This document shows, piece by piece, positions 26,116 to 33,858 of a stretch of DNA of 64,000 nt. The stretch spans positions 62,001 to 126,000 of the forward strand of contig CAJUHS010000005.1 in NCBI GenBank assembly GCA_910586535.1, read 5' to 3'. The notes below the pieces were generated by a model. That model ran no database searches. It worked only from the letters and a program-made list of their open reading frames with translations, and had not been told where the DNA came from. The position numbers and the translations under genes are program-made. Origin of the DNA: an uncultured Oscillospiraceae bacterium. Its GTDB lineage: Bacteria; Bacillota; Clostridia; Oscillospirales; Ruminococcaceae. The number at the start of each line of letters is the position of its first letter. Position 1 is the first letter of the stretch.

Positions 26116-26904
26116 ATGTTTAATATCAATACTAAAAAAAGGATAGTGGTAAAAGTAGGTACATCCACACTTACCCATAAAACTGGCAGACTTAATATAC
26201 GGAGAATGGAAAAGCTTGTAAAGGTACTGTCGGACATTCAGAACAGCGGCAAGGAGATCATACTTGTGTCGTCGGGCGCCATAGGACTGGGAATGTCCAA
26301 AATGAGCCTGCCCGAACGCCCCAAGGATACGCCTATGAAGCAGGCGTGCGCTGCTGTGGGGCAGTGCGAGCTAATGTATATGTACGACAAGCTTTTCGGC
26401 GAATACAATCTTACGGTGGCACAGATACTTTTGACGAGAAATGTTTTGGATACTCCGCGCAAAAATAACGTTGAGAACACCTTTGAAAGACTGATAGCTC
26501 ACAATGTTATACCCGTAGTAAACGAAAACGACACGGTGGCTATTGACGAGCTGGAGCTTGAATTTGGCGAAAACGACAGCCTTGCGGCTCATGTCGGAAT
26601 TTTCAGCCACGCGGATATGCTGATAATCATGTCCGACATAGACGGACTTTACGACAGCAATCCCAAAGACAACCCGGACGCAAAGCTTATATCCGAAGTA
26701 CACGAGATAAACGACGACATACGCGCTCTTGCGGGAGGAGCTGGTTCCGCTCTGGGAACAGGCGGAATGATAACCAAAATACACGCCGCGGAGCTTGCTA
26801 TGGGCGCAGGAATAGATATGGCTATACTTAACGGACGCAACCCTTATGTGCTGTACAAATTTTTTGACGGCGAGGACGTTGGAACTGTCTTTACCAAAGG
26901 GTAA
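26116..26904 (+). CDS. proB: Glutamate 5-kinase, short form without PUA domain
   Basis: 262 residues of amino acid kinase fold: VKVGTSTLT, VSSGAIGLGM, NENDTV, SDIDGLY and GTGGMITKIHAA. It phosphorylates glutamate in the first step of proline synthesis. The C-terminal PUA domain of longer ProB proteins is absent, as in many Firmicutes. proA is not next to it. Ribosome binding site AAAGGA. Confidence 0.92.
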   Translation: MFNINTKKRIVVKVGTSTLTHKTGRLNIRRMEKLVKVLSDIQNSGKEIILVSSGAIGLGMSKMSLPERPKDTPMKQACAAVGQCELMYMYDKLFGEYNLTVAQILLTRNVLDTPRKNNVENTFERLIAHNVIPVVNENDTVAIDELELEFGENDSLAAHVGIFSHADMLIIMSDIDGLYDSNPKDNPDAKLISEVHEINDDIRALAGGAGSALGTGGMITKIHAAELAMGAGIDMAILNGRNPYVLYKFFDGEDVGTVFTKG

Positions 26905-26916
26905 CTGATACCATAG

Positions 26917-27010
26917 CTGTACGCAAAAATATTCCGGAAGCATTTGCAGGGAACGGGGCTTACGTTCCCCAGTTTCAAAGCATAATGTTTATTATGCGGG
27001 TGTTGAGATA
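26917..27010. repeat. Intergenic repeat, family A, copy 2
   Basis: Diverged copy of 3893-3985, in the same orientation, in the gap between proB and the convergent deacetylase gene. Confidence 0.5.
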
Positions 27011-27176
27011 CAGCTGCAAAAAAAATCGGCGGAACGATACCGAAAATCCCGATGGGAGCTTCGGCATTAGTGAACGTTCCGCCATATAAAATAAAACAAG
27101 GAGTCCGAAAGTCTGCCGTCTGCATCGGCAAACCGGAAATAACATTAAAAAGCATATGCTTTTAATGAAAGCAAAG

Positions 27177-28010
27177 TTAAATTTCCGGGAGCGTAAGTTC
27201 AAAGCCTTTCGCTCTCAGATCGTCTATGACCCGCGGCAGTATCTCCGCATTGGTCGCGGATACGCTGTGCAGCAGGAATATCCCGCCGCCGTGAGCCGCA
27301 TTGGTGACTTTTTCAAAAGCCGCCGTAGGGTCGGGCTGGTTGTTTACGTCCCAGTCGGGATAGGCAAAGCTCCACAGAAGAGTTTTGTAGCCAAGTCCGC
27401 AGCATACAGCCATGGACTGCTCCGAATATTCTCCGCAGGGAGGTCTGAAATATTTCATTTCATAGCCGTATTTTTCCTTCACAAATTCGTGGAGGGACAT
27501 GATCTCCTTTTCAGCGTCGTCTACGGAAAGCGACGGGAGCGAAGCGTGCTTCATTCCGTGGTTTCCTATAATATGACCCTCGTCGATCATGCGTTTGACC
27601 AGTTCTTCGTTGCGTTCGGCGTAGTCCCCCGTAAGGAAGAACACCGCCTTGACGTTTTTTTCCTTTAAGGTATCGAGAATAGGCGCGGTGTAGCCGTTTT
27701 CATAGCCCTGGTCAAAGGTAAGATGGATAGCCTTATCCTCATCCAGCATGGCGTAGCAGCCGTACTCCGACATCTCGTCGTTGAACATATCCGCACCCAC
27801 GGGACGGTTATTGTCGTCTGTTTCCACTCCCTGACCGTAGCCGTGAGAAGTTCTGTCGAGAGAATTTATGTCGGCAGCTCCGGCTTGTTCTGCCGCCGAA
27901 ACCGTCCTGCCAAAGGACGCTGCGGCTACAGCCGTTACGGCGACAACCGCCGCTGTAAGCGGTACTGCGATAATTTTTCCGAATATAGTTCTGTTTGGTT
28001 TGTACAGCAT
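27177..28010 (-). CDS. PdaA-like polysaccharide deacetylase
   Basis: 277 residues. N-terminal signal anchor with a hydrophobic stretch at about residues 11-34. NodB domain: HLTFDQGYENGYTAPILD (TFDxG), GNHGMKHASL (HxxxH-type metal site), FRPPCGEYS and WDVNNQPDP. The YENGYT form resembles PdaA, the N-acetylmuramic acid deacetylase needed for muramic delta-lactam in the spore cortex, which would fit a spore former. TFDQG has Gln where TFDDG is usual, as PdaA has TFDNG. Acts outside the membrane. Confidence 0.85.
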   Translation of the reverse strand: MLYKPNRTIFGKIIAVPLTAAVVAVTAVAAASFGRTVSAAEQAGAADINSLDRTSHGYGQGVETDDNNRPVGADMFNDEMSEYGCYAMLDEDKAIHLTFDQGYENGYTAPILDTLKEKNVKAVFFLTGDYAERNEELVKRMIDEGHIIGNHGMKHASLPSLSVDDAEKEIMSLHEFVKEKYGYEMKYFRPPCGEYSEQSMAVCCGLGYKTLLWSFAYPDWDVNNQPDPTAAFEKVTNAAHGGGIFLLHSVSATNAEILPRVIDDLRAKGFELTLPEI

Positions 28011-28165
28011 AAGCAGCCTCCGAATAAATTAATGAATAACAATATTATTCTTAGTCTGCCCGCTTTGATTATCACAAGTATATTTTAACACATTTTCCGC
28101 CGAAATAAAACTACAGAGCGGTTACAAATTATGTCAGTTGTCTTACACAGTCAAATCTTTCCAAT

Positions 28166-28205
28166 AAAAAATGTGCGCTATGAATGTCATGTCCATAACG
28201 CACAT
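28166..28205 (-). terminator. Intrinsic terminator after ireB
   Basis: On the minus strand ATGTGCGTTATG pairs with CATAGCGCACAT (G-T pairs allowed), followed by T5. Starts 4 bp after the ireB stop codon. Confidence 0.85.
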
Positions 28206-28208
28206 GTT

Positions 28209-28457
28209 TTACTCGCCTAAATAAGATTTTACAAGAACCTGTAAAAGCTCGTCGCGGTCGATATGCCTGATCAGACTTCTGGCATTATTATATGTGGTTA
28301 TGTATGTCGGATCCTCAGAAAGAATATATCCCACAATCTGGTTTATTGGATTGTAGCCTTTTTCACGCAGAGCGTCATAAATAATGGTAAGATTTTTCCT
28401 GAGGCTTCCCTCTCTGTCCTCGCAGACCGAAAAGGTCATTGTCTGGTCGTTATTCAT
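28209..28457 (-). CDS. ireB: IreB family regulatory phosphoprotein (UPF0297)
   Basis: 82 residues, family length. The signature EKGYNPINQIVGYILSEDPTYITTYNNAR (quoted in part: GYNPINQIVGYILSEDP) is unmistakable. In Enterococcus, IreB is a substrate of the kinase IreK and affects cephalosporin resistance. In most Firmicutes it is followed directly by ruvX and DUF1292; here those two lie 7 and 4.6 kb away. Ribosome binding site AGGGGTG. Confidence 0.93.
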   Translation of the reverse strand: MNNDQTMTFSVCEDREGSLRKNLTIIYDALREKGYNPINQIVGYILSEDPTYITTYNNARSLIRHIDRDELLQVLVKSYLGE

Positions 28458-28647
28458 TTATAACACCCCTTCACAAAAATTATGTCCGGCAAATAAAGTA
28501 TACTCAAACCGATATTCATATTATAACCTATCCTGCAAATAAATACAAGTGTTTTTTGCTAATTTTTTGAAATTGGGAAAAATTTCTTCCAATTAATTAT
28601 CAGTTTTATACAAAAAAGCATTTGTTTTTTGTATTATACGGCATTTT

Positions 28648-29232
28648 TTACGCCTGAACCGGAACATACATATCATTAAGCGGCATACGGCAGTAATTTA
28701 TCTGCATACGCTCGTAAATTTCCGGATTGAGCATCTGTATATCTATCCGCGAGGCAAGGTAGCAGCCTTTTCCAGCGGCTTCCTGCGGAACAGTCAGTTT
28801 TACCGGTATCTCATATGTTTCATAGGGCTGAAAGGTCTTTTCCTCGCACCAGCCGGTAGCCGCTGGAGAGTTTTTTTCGGAAACATAGAGGCTGGCTATA
28901 TCCTCAGCGCATTCGCCTCCCATTATCTGAAGCTCGGTGTTTACCGTCATATCCGTCATATTTGTAAGCTTGTATACAACGTTAAGCTCCTCGCCCGATG
29001 TGTAGAACTTTATTTCCCGCGTGTCGTAATCGCAGGTAAGGGAGAACAGTCCCAGCTTTGAAATGATCATATTTTCAACCTCCGCCTGAGAAAAGCGGTC
29101 ATAAAACCCCAGAGCGGAGGGATCCGCTGTTTGTATGCCTGCGGACTTGCTGTCAGCCGGAACGTTCCCGCAGGAGGAAAACAATACCGCTGCCGCCGAT
29201 AATGCAGCCCAAAGCGCAGCTTTTAATTTCAT
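28648..29232 (-). CDS. Putative lipoprotein of unknown function
   Basis: 194 residues with a lipoprotein signal ending in the lipobox LFSSC. The mature part has beta-rich character (YKLTNMTDMTVNTELQ; YEIPVKLTVPQEAAGKG), suggesting an immunoglobulin-like extracellular fold. Ribosome binding site GGGGGAG. Probably co-transcribed after the cell-wall-binding repeat protein upstream, 15 bp away. Confidence 0.72.
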   Translation of the reverse strand: MKLKAALWAALSAAAVLFSSCGNVPADSKSAGIQTADPSALGFYDRFSQAEVENMIISKLGLFSLTCDYDTREIKFYTSGEELNVVYKLTNMTDMTVNTELQIMGGECAEDIASLYVSEKNSPAATGWCEEKTFQPYETYEIPVKLTVPQEAAGKGCYLASRIDIQMLNPEIYERMQINYCRMPLNDMYVPVQA

Positions 29233-29247
29233 AGACCGCTCCCCCTA

Positions 29248-30132
29248 TCAGTACATGAGAATGCCATTGTCGCCGAAGGTATAGGTCTTTCCCGAAATTT
29301 TATTTACGCCGGTAACGTACATTCCGTTTTTATAATAGTATCTGTAGCCGTTCTTTCTGACCCAGCCTGTGTACTTTCCGCCGCATACTCCGTTGCTGCC
29401 GAAGATATATCTTACGTTGCCGATAACTGTATTACCGGTAAGAGCCGCACCGTCCATACCAAAGAAATATTTACGGGAGTCTATAGTTTTCCAGCCCACG
29501 TAGTAGCTGCCGTCAGACTGTACATAATAAAGTTTTCCGTAAATATTTTGAAGCCCCTCGGAGGAATATTCGGGAAGCATATACTCTTCGGCATTGCAGT
29601 AAGAAAAACTGCCGAAATTGCCGCTTACGGACAGATTGAAATATTTTCCGCCCTGTTTCCAGCAATACTCCGAACCATAGCGGCCGCTTTCACAATAAAC
29701 TGTTCTGCCGTTGACCTTTTGTTTGTTGTTGTTTGCCTTTATCCTGTCATAGCAGGATTTTCCCGCTGTCTGACTGCTGTATGCTGTAAGAGTACAGCTT
29801 CCGCTGCTGAAATTGAATGTTACGGAAGAGCCTGTCTGATTGAACGAAATATGTTTTATACTGTCAGCATAGTTGGAAAAGCCCTCGGGTACCCATATGG
29901 ATTCCACGTCCTCAAAGGCGTAGTACTCGTCCGTATAGGGATCGCGAATCGTTACGCTTCCGTTATGGCTGCGGATATGCTCCACAAGCTCTGTTACGGA
30001 ATTAAATTCCGCAGTAGGAGAAGGTGTTTCCCAGTACCCTTCGATAGTGTACGCCGATACTTCCGCCGCAGGGATAACCGATACCGACATTACTGCTGCT
30101 GCCATTGCCGCAAAAATTTTACTCATTTTCAT
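29248..30132 (-). CDS. Secreted protein with cell-wall-binding (glucan-binding) repeats
   Basis: 294 residues from the ATG at 30132 (AAAGGATG upstream); the longer frame to 30207 has no ribosome binding site. Signal peptide MKMSKIFAAMAAAVMSVSVI ending about AEVSA. A unique domain occupies roughly residues 30-200. The C-terminal 100 residues are aromatic-rich repeats (GKLYYVQSDGSYYVGWK, GNVRYIFGSNGV, NGYRYYYKNGMYVTGVN), as in choline/glucan-binding repeat proteins. Likely attached to the cell surface. Confidence 0.8.
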   Translation of the reverse strand: MKMSKIFAAMAAAVMSVSVIPAAEVSAYTIEGYWETPSPTAEFNSVTELVEHIRSHNGSVTIRDPYTDEYYAFEDVESIWVPEGFSNYADSIKHISFNQTGSSVTFNFSSGSCTLTAYSSQTAGKSCYDRIKANNNKQKVNGRTVYCESGRYGSEYCWKQGGKYFNLSVSGNFGSFSYCNAEEYMLPEYSSEGLQNIYGKLYYVQSDGSYYVGWKTIDSRKYFFGMDGAALTGNTVIGNVRYIFGSNGVCGGKYTGWVRKNGYRYYYKNGMYVTGVNKISGKTYTFGDNGILMY

Positions 30133-30313
30133 AAAAATCATCCTTTCATACAAGCGAGGCGAATGTCTTATATAATGAATACAATTCAGAACGGCAAAAT
30201 TTTTCACAGCAGTAAAAATTATTTAACTTTTTTGTACTTATAAATGGGAGTAAGGTTTTGCAGCAATAAGCTTATAATCAGCGCACTAAAATTTATTTTA
30301 ACAAATTCATTTT

Positions 30314-31186
30314 TTACTGATCGGCTCTTTGCGCCTCCTTTTCTCTTTTGCGGGAGGGAAATTCCATAAGTATAGGTATCGCCGCTCCGACCAAAAGCAG
30401 TACGATTCCCACTATACCTTGCGCATCAAACCTGAATCCTTCGGGAAAAATATGCGGGACCGAGCCTATTATCAGACCGATAATAAGACAGTAAACTCCC
30501 TGTCTGAACCGTTTCATGAGAGCGTTTATTATTCCCGCGGCTGCAAAAATACCTATGACCGCACCTGCACCGAAGCTTAACAAAACGGGAAATTCAAGCC
30601 CTGAAACAGCGCCGATTATAGAATCGTACACCCCGAAAATTTTCATTATCATCGAACCGCTGACGCCGGGGATTATCATTGCAACCGCAGCAATGAACCC
30701 CATAACGACGTAAACTAAAACGTCTCTCAAGGTCAGCGCCGCACCCTCGGTAAACATACTTCCGCCGTCGCCTGCAAAAAGCAGGAATATCATAAAAGCA
30801 AGTCCTGCCGTAAACGGAATAAGATTTATCTGTGAAATGCGGCTGCGCTCTTTTTTGCACTCGTGCATTACCGTGGGCAGACTTCCCACAATAAGCCCCA
30901 TAAAGAAAAGCTGGGTAGGAACGTTATAAGTTTCAAAAAGATAATCGAGAGCCACCGCCGTCAGGAAAATTCCGATCACCATTCCGACTCCAACGGGGAT
31001 CAGAAACGGAAGATTTTTTATAAGCTTTTTGATATTCGGAGTTATAGCTTCGATAAGCCTGTCAAAAATTTTTGTAACTACGGCGATAGTCCCGCCGCTC
31101 ACCCCCGGAATAGCGTTGCCGATGCCAACTGCCGCGCCTTTAAGCACCAGTAAAATGCTGTCCTTTGCTTTTGTAAAAAAATTCAT
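30314..31186 (-). CDS. DUF368 membrane protein, undecaprenyl-phosphate translocase (PopT) family
   Basis: 290 residues, about eight to nine membrane segments. The inverted-repeat motif appears twice: GNAIPGVSGGTIAVV near the start and MIIPGVSGSMIMKIFGVYDS in the middle. DUF368 proteins (PopT) were shown to recycle undecaprenyl phosphate across the cytoplasmic membrane for wall synthesis. Ribosome binding site GGAG 10 bp upstream. Preceded by a long, possibly structured leader. Confidence 0.9.
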   Translation of the reverse strand: MNFFTKAKDSILLVLKGAAVGIGNAIPGVSGGTIAVVTKIFDRLIEAITPNIKKLIKNLPFLIPVGVGMVIGIFLTAVALDYLFETYNVPTQLFFMGLIVGSLPTVMHECKKERSRISQINLIPFTAGLAFMIFLLFAGDGGSMFTEGAALTLRDVLVYVVMGFIAAVAMIIPGVSGSMIMKIFGVYDSIIGAVSGLEFPVLLSFGAGAVIGIFAAAGIINALMKRFRQGVYCLIIGLIIGSVPHIFPEGFRFDAQGIVGIVLLLVGAAIPILMEFPSRKREKEAQRADQ

Positions 31187-31439
31187 AATTTAACATCTCC
31201 GACATAAATTTATAACCGCTGTCCGATGTTCCCAGCCTTTAAAGCGGCAGTGAACATCTTTCGGCTCAGTGGGGAATCCCCTACTGAATCCCACAAAATT
31301 GCAAAGCAGTTTTGGCAGCTTGTTAAAGCGGCGCTTGAAAAGTAACTGCAAAAATTATTATTGCATAAATTTGTCGGAAATGCAAGTCTTTTCCGAAATT
31401 GTATCCGCTTTGTAACGCTTTTAATAATCCGTACAAACT
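31187..31439 (-). promoter_or_regulatory. Promoter and long leader of the DUF368 gene
   Basis: 253 bp without a gene. On the minus strand TTGCAT and AATAAT spaced 17 bp (near 31360-31388) are a plausible promoter. About 165 nt of leader follow, including GATGTTC/GAACATC and GGGGATTCCCC pairings. Possible RNA structure, not assigned to a known class. Confidence 0.4.
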
Positions 31440-31468
31440 AAAAGGGAGCTGCCGACCTGACAGCTCCC
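31440..31468 (-). terminator. Terminator-like hairpin ending the mini-ORF array
   Basis: On the minus strand GGGAGCTG pairs with CAGCTCCC (31444-31451 and 31461-31468) around a 9-nt loop, followed by TTTTAGTTTG. Confidence 0.65.
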
Positions 31469-31530
31469 GTAATATTTAAATTTATGGCTTTTCAGCACGC
31501 TGAATTATCCGGTGGTCTCACTCCAATCCT

Positions 31531-31563
31531 TCAGATTTTCAGATAACTCCGAACGTATTTCAT
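31531..31563 (-). CDS. Mini-ORF j (10 aa)
   Basis: Encodes MKYVRSYLKI. GAAAGGAAG lies 9 bp before the ATG. The TGA is followed after 6 bp by GGAGTGAGACC. Last unit before the terminator. Confidence 0.45.
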   Translation of the reverse strand: MKYVRSYLKI

Positions 31564-31626
31564 AGACACCGCTTCCTTTCAAAGAATATCGCGGAACGTC
31601 TTTGCTTATGCCATCGGACTCACTCC

Positions 31627-31668
31627 CTAAAATTCATATTCCTTTTGAGATGTTATTGTATGCCACAT
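31627..31668 (-). CDS. Mini-ORF i (13 aa)
   Basis: Encodes MWHTITSQKEYEF. AGGGAG lies about 10 bp upstream. The TAG directly abuts GGAGTGAGTCC. An overlapping ATG 8 bp earlier would give a different 13-residue peptide, so the frame is not certain. Confidence 0.4.
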   Translation of the reverse strand: MWHTITSQKEYEF

Positions 31669-31734
31669 ATAACATTCACTCCCTGCGGAAAATTTTGATC
31701 AAGAGAATGGGGACTATGCCATTGGACTCACTCC

Positions 31735-31776
31735 TTAAAAATTGATTTCCAACCGACTTTGCTTAATTAAAATCAT
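31735..31776 (-). CDS. Mini-ORF h (13 aa)
   Basis: Encodes MILIKQSRLEINF. TTGGAGACGG lies about 10 bp upstream. The TAA directly abuts GGAGTGAGTCC. Confidence 0.45.
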   Translation of the reverse strand: MILIKQSRLEINF

Positions 31777-31923
31777 AGCGACCGTCTCCAATCGGAAATA
31801 TTTTACAAAGATTGAACCTTTATTCTTGCCGCCGTACTTCAACAGTAACCAAAGTGTTCTGCTGTGTACGGTACAAGGGGGCATCACGCCTCATTTTATG
31901 CCATTGGACTCACTCCTGCTTTT

Positions 31924-31959
31924 TCAGAATTTTTTAGGAAAAGTCTTTCTGATTACCAT
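31924..31959 (-). CDS. Mini-ORF g (11 aa)
   Basis: Encodes MVIRKTFPKKF, strongly basic. GAAACCGAGTGG upstream aligns with the leader of mini-ORF j. The motif follows 7 bp after the TGA. A longer in-frame start upstream lacks a ribosome binding site. Confidence 0.4.
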   Translation of the reverse strand: MVIRKTFPKKF

Positions 31960-32063
31960 AATAACCACTCGGTTTCTTTCGGACATATCGTCCGTTATTT
32001 TTTCGGAAATCGGTTTGAACCGTTACAACTGTCCTGTCGGACTCACTCCCTTGCGTTTTTTTC

Positions 32064-32105
32064 TTAAAGATTCAGATCGTGATACGCATACTTAAAGAAT
32101 TTCAT
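32064..32105 (-). CDS. Mini-ORF f (13 aa)
   Basis: Encodes MKFFKYAYHDLNL. AAAGAAGGG lies about 6 bp upstream. The motif follows 14 bp after the TAA. Confidence 0.45.
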   Translation of the reverse strand: MKFFKYAYHDLNL

Positions 32106-32174
32106 ATGCATCCCTTCTTTACAGTTTTATTCCGAAGTTAAACTAACTGCTTAGGCGGTCTCACTCCCTCCGTG

Positions 32175-32216
32175 TTAAATGAGCAGATTTCTTGTGCCTT
32201 TCAAAATAATCCTCAT
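32175..32216 (-). CDS. Mini-ORF e (13 aa)
   Basis: Encodes MRIILKGTRNLLI, basic and hydrophobic. Its leader GAAAGAAGTGATGTCTT aligns with the GAAAGGAAGCGGTGTCT of mini-ORF j. The motif follows 7 bp after the TAA. Confidence 0.45.
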   Translation of the reverse strand: MRIILKGTRNLLI

Positions 32217-32281
32217 AAGACATCACTTCTTTCACAAGATTCGGTTAAAGTCTTATCGGTACATTGGTCTCACCTTTTATA

Positions 32282-32320
32282 TCAGATTTTATCGCAGCCT
32301 TTTATGTAAATCCCTTTCAT
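32282..32320 (-). CDS. Mini-ORF d (12 aa)
   Basis: Encodes MKGIYIKGCDKI. No clear ribosome binding site. The motif (short form GGTGAGACC) follows 7 bp after the TGA. Upstream of it about 300 bp have no unit structure. Confidence 0.35.
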   Translation of the reverse strand: MKGIYIKGCDKI

Positions 32321-32825
32321 CGGGCGTTTGCATATAAGGCAGTTCCGCATTGTGTACAGGCTATCGGAATTTAATTTATGGTATAAAAATACCGCACTGC
32401 TCAGCTTCACCGGGTTTGTTCAGATTGCACTGTTCCGTATTTTTCTGAGATATGCGGCTCGTTATTATACTTTAAGCGGACTGTGGGCTAATTGCCTTGA
32501 TTTGGAGTGAAGCCGTTCGGCTTTACATTTAAACTCCCGCATAATTCACTTTAAAGCATTGCTGCAAACGAGTCGCTGCGGACTGCCTGTGAAAACTGAT
32601 TATCTGCTATTTCCATTGGACTCGCCATCCTTTCCGAGTGAATATTTTAAATTCCCGACCTTACCGCGCCTTGAACTTTATCGTATTTCAAAATGTAAAA
32701 CCGGTAGGCTTTATCGGGTTCAAGCTCTGTGAAAGACCGTCCGTTATGCGAAGTTTATCGGGGTCTGCCGTTAATCACGGGTCATCGCCCCTCCGCTTTA
32801 TCGGTACTTCTCTTTCATTGATTAC

Positions 32826-32854
32826 AGTATATCATACCTTTTGTGCAATGTCAA
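32826..32854 (-). promoter_or_regulatory. Promoter of the mini-ORF array with repeated TTGCACAAAA boxes
   Basis: On the minus strand, TTGACA (32849-32854), 17-bp spacer, TATACT (32826-32831): near consensus. The spacer contains ATTGCACAAAA (32839-32849). The same 11-mer occurs again at 32883-32893 and as ACTGCACAAAA at 32896-32906, upstream of the promoter. These look like binding sites for a regulator. Confidence 0.8.
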
Positions 32855-32913
32855 TAGGTTTCCACGCAAAATACTCAACATTTTTTGTGCAATATTTTTG
32901 TGCAGTTTACATC

Positions 32914-32942
32914 TTGACATTTATATGCAAAAGTTGTAAAAT
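32914..32942 (+). promoter_or_regulatory. Promoter for the DUF1292 gene
   Basis: TTGACA (32914-32919), 17-bp spacer, TAAAAT (32937-32942), divergent from the array promoter and sharing the TTTTGTGCA boxes between them. Confidence 0.7.
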
Positions 32943-33032
32943 TAAATAGTTGGGTATTTCGCTGTCTATGTCTGTGCTGATATCCATACAAATCGACTGA
33001 ACTGACATTACCGCTTTTAAGGAGGTTTCACA

Positions 33033-33338
33033 ATGGCTGATAATTTCGACGATATGAGCATGGCTGCCGACCTTTACACTCTTGTGGATGAGGAGGGCGT
33101 TGAGCAGCAGTTTGAAATGCTGGACACTATGGAAGTTGACGGCGAGCGCTATTACGCGCTTGTACCCTACTACGACGACCCCACAAAGGAGATCGAGGCG
33201 GACACCGAGCTGGTTGTCCTCAAATCAGAATACGACGAAAACAACGACGAGACTCTCGTGTCTATTGACAACGACGAAGAATACGAAAAAATCGGAAATA
33301 TGTTTCTTGAAAGGCTTAACGAAATTTACGACGGCTGA
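33033..33338 (+). CDS. DUF1292 protein (YrzB-like)
   Basis: 101 residues, very acidic. YTLVDEEGVEQQFEMLDTMEVDGERYYALVPY (quoted in part: DEEGVEQQFEMLDT; ERYYALVPY) is the DUF1292 signature. Function unknown. Normally found in one cluster with ireB and ruvX; both are nearby here but on the other strand. Ribosome binding site AAGGAGG. Confidence 0.9.
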   Translation: MADNFDDMSMAADLYTLVDEEGVEQQFEMLDTMEVDGERYYALVPYYDDPTKEIEADTELVVLKSEYDENNDETLVSIDNDEEYEKIGNMFLERLNEIYDG

Positions 33339-33383
33339 TTAGACTGAGCCTGAAAGCGCATTCACCTGAAGTAAAATAAAGCA

Positions 33384-33432
33384 CACCGCAGTTTTACCGC
33401 ACCTTTATAAGACGGAAAGCTGCGGTGTTTTT
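33384..33432 (+). terminator. Intrinsic terminator after the DUF1292 gene
   Basis: CACCGCAG (33384-33391) pairs with CTGCGGTG (33420-33427), then T5. Confidence 0.85.
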
Positions 33433-33537
33433 ACTATAAAAAGACGCCGCGTCTGCACCGCTTATAACATACGCCAAGGGTGAGGTTTGTTTCATTATAT
33501 ATAAAATTTTATTTGTAATTTTTCACAAAATTTACTA

Positions 33538-33566
33538 TTGATTTTTTCTCCGCATTGTGTTATAAT
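33538..33566 (+). promoter_or_regulatory. Promoter of the 6S-like RNA
   Basis: TTGATT (33538-33543), 17-bp spacer, TATAAT (33561-33566). Confidence 0.7.
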
Positions 33567-33572
33567 ATTATC

Positions 33573-33823
33573 AGATTCAAGGAATTTCTGCCTTGTCCGA
33601 TAAAGTGTGATTTTATAATCCAACACATTAAATTAGGGATTCAGTCTCCGTCAGCGGATTGCAGACCTCCCGCCGCATTAGATGTGCGGAGCAACGGACG
33701 CAGGGAGCGTGAAACTAACGGGCTGTTGCCCACCTGCCAAGTGCGGGTTTTATGCTTCACATGGCGGCAAGGCGGTTATTTTTGCAAAATTACGGCGAAC
33801 CTCTTCGGAGGTTCGCTTTTTTT
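33573..33823 (+). ncRNA. ssrS: Probable 6S RNA (SsrS)
   Basis: No ORF fits, yet the segment has its own promoter and a UUCG-tetraloop terminator (GCGAACCTC / GAGGTTCGC, 33795-33816, then T7). The ends pair: CTGCCTTG (33588-33595) with CAAGGCGG (33768-33775). The segments GCGGATTGCAGACC, GTGAAACTAACG and TTGCCCACCTGCCA match my memory of clostridial 6S RNAs. 6S RNA binds sigma-A RNA polymerase in stationary phase. A covariance search (RF00013) would settle it. Confidence 0.65.
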
Positions 33824-33858
33824 CGGATATTTCCCCTCCTGCGGCAAATACTATTCAT

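Larger units (their letters stand above)
31440..32820 (-). other. Tandem mini-ORF array, predicted single leftward transcript of about 1.4 kb
   Basis: No normal-sized gene fits. Eight copies of a minus-strand motif, best form GGAGTGAGTCCAATGGCATA, lie at 31514-31524, 31616-31626, 31724-31734, 31906-31916, 32039-32049, 32157-32167, 32266-32274 and 32618-32630. Intervals are about 100-180 bp, with one of 350. The DNA between them is unrelated from unit to unit. Seven of the copies are preceded, 0-14 bp after a stop codon, by an ATG ORF of 10-13 codons; most of these ATGs have a purine-rich GAAAGGAAG-like sequence 5-10 bp upstream. A promoter lies just upstream (32826-32854) and a terminator at the end. 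Function unknown; it could encode a set of micropeptides or be a large structured RNA. Confidence 0.6.

Noticed and set aside
31742..32095. Plus-strand ORF of 117 codons across the array
   Set aside because: No ribosome binding site, odd composition, and it runs opposite to the clear promoter and terminator; the repeated motif explains the region better.
31500..32640. CRISPR-like array (repeats with unique spacers)
   Set aside because: The motif is only 11-20 bp and varies, intervals range from 100 to 350 bp, and no cas gene is near.
32638..32949. Plus-strand ORF of 103 codons upstream of DUF1292
   Set aside because: It crosses two convincing promoters and shows no family features.
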